64,000 bases of DNA from Anaerolineae bacterium (GTDB taxonomy: Bacteria > Chloroflexota > Anaerolineae > Anaerolineales > Anaerolineaceae), in NCBI GenBank assembly GCA_013314735.1, contig JABUFD010000001.1:1178001-1242000 (forward strand). The letters run 5' to 3'. Positions 63,520-64,000 of the stretch are shown here, one piece after another. Numbering within the stretch: the stretch's first letter is position 1; each line of letters starts with the position of its first letter. The translations under genes and the position numbers were made by a program. Below the pieces are notes generated by a model. That model saw only the letters and a program-made list of their open reading frames with translations. It was not told where the DNA came from and searched no databases.

Positions 63520-64000
63520 TTATTGTAGCACCTTGTAAATGGAAGTCTGCCCTTGCTGGAACACAACCTCCCAAAGATCTCCCTCCAGACGCTGGAACTT
63601 GCGTAATCCATCATCCATGTAATACACCTGTTCCATACGTCCCACTACGATATAACCTACATCATACTTTGCCAACAAATCCCGTGCGGTTTCGATATCG
63701 GTGGTGTTATAGAACAAGTTGATATCATCCACGCGGTCAGTTACCCATGTGGATGGGGTGACAGTCCTTTGCTGTCGTTGATGCCAATTCCAACCAACCA
63801 CAGATGGCAGTCCGGTATAAATGGTATAACGGTTGCCCCATCGATATTCCACAGTGTTCCCTTCCATAATCACAGGAGAACCCTGCACATTCTCTTGCAT
63901 CCATTGGATCGCCGCATAATCTTCAGCGAGTGAGTATACTTCCCCTTGATCGTTGTATTCCGCATACTGCATGTAGGCCATACCATCCAACACATGAGGA
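63520..64000 (-). CDS. Second DUF2298-type protein, C-terminal end only
   Basis: The frame is open through the window edge, so only the last 160 or so residues are seen and the GTG at 63993 is not the true start. The visible part (YAAIQWMQENVQGSPVIMEG, RYTIYTGLPSVVGWNWHQRQ, LLAKYDVGYIVVG) aligns with the external C-terminal domain of the adjacent 860-residue protein. The two are probably tandem paralogues in one operon. Confidence 0.75.
   Translation of the reverse strand, partial: PHVLDGMAYMQYAEYNDQGEVYSLAEDYAAIQWMQENVQGSPVIMEGNTVEYRWGNRYTIYTGLPSVVGWNWHQRQQRTVTPSTWVTDRVDDINLFYNTTDIETARDLLAKYDVGYIVVGRMEQVYYMDDGLRKFQRLEGDLWEVVFQQGQTSIYKVLQ

Overview
The window looks like a chromosomal piece of an anaerobic Chloroflexota bacterium, most likely class Anaerolineae. 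The indications are several secreted proteins with Thr/Pro-rich stalks, DUF2298 membrane proteins of the 'Chlor_Arch_YYY' type beside an Agl23-like protein, a B12-dependent ribonucleotide reductase with NrdR, pyruvate phosphate dikinase, a flavodiiron protein, a two-subunit-type methylmalonyl-CoA mutase and lipoproteins without outer-membrane genes. I saw no tRNA, rRNA, CRISPR array, insertion sequence or phage gene. Almost all of it is coding, in short operons on both strands.

Layout. 1-3.8 kb: end of gmk, a rhomboid protease, a membrane Ser/Thr kinase and a two-gene DUF2089/SHOCT-like regulator unit. 4.0-7.5 kb: three-gene ABC-2 exporter. 7.5-9.1 kb: radical SAM/HhH protein with a DUF6504-like partner. 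9.3-11.3 kb: sortase and a class V aminotransferase. 11.4-13.6 kb: PfkB kinase and S-adenosylhomocysteinase, i.e. SAH recycling, behind a leader that looks like an attenuator. 14-17 kb: lytic transglycosylase and a 2H phosphoesterase. 17.2-22.7 kb: ppdK, then tRNA nucleotidyltransferase/poly(A) polymerase, hpt and tdk. 22.9-27.2 kb: flavodiiron protein, nrdR-nrdJ. 27.5-30.6 kb: PPIase lipoprotein, stalk protein, TrmH methyltransferase and macro-domain protein. 30.8-32.1 kb: infC-rpmI-rplT. 32.2-36.4 kb: dus, mreB-like gene, methylmalonyl-CoA epimerase and mutase. 36.7-40.1 kb: a 1161-residue protein of unknown function. 40.3-44.8 kb: rplI, rodZ-like gene, rimO, TPR protein. 45-48.9 kb: heterodimeric ABC exporter behind a leader ORF and terminator. 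50-56.3 kb: FGGY kinase, amidohydrolase and a GlpA/GlpB/DUF1667-like set. 56.4-64 kb: xth, C69 dipeptidase, cmk and a run of large membrane proteins of the Agl23/DUF2298 kind, the last cut by the window edge.

The most interesting structure is 44987-45293. A 26-codon leader ORF with a strong ribosome-binding site is followed by an imperfect terminator. One segment of the leader ORF can pair either with its own ribosome-binding site or with the 5' arm of the terminator. This is the layout of a translation-dependent attenuator, placed before an ABC pair with one degenerate and one intact ATP site, as in BmrCD-type drug exporters. A second promoter-proximal terminator, with an overlapping alternative hairpin, precedes the PfkB kinase/ahcY operon. 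Six genes also share TATAAT placed 6-7 nt before the start codon, so they are probably leaderless.
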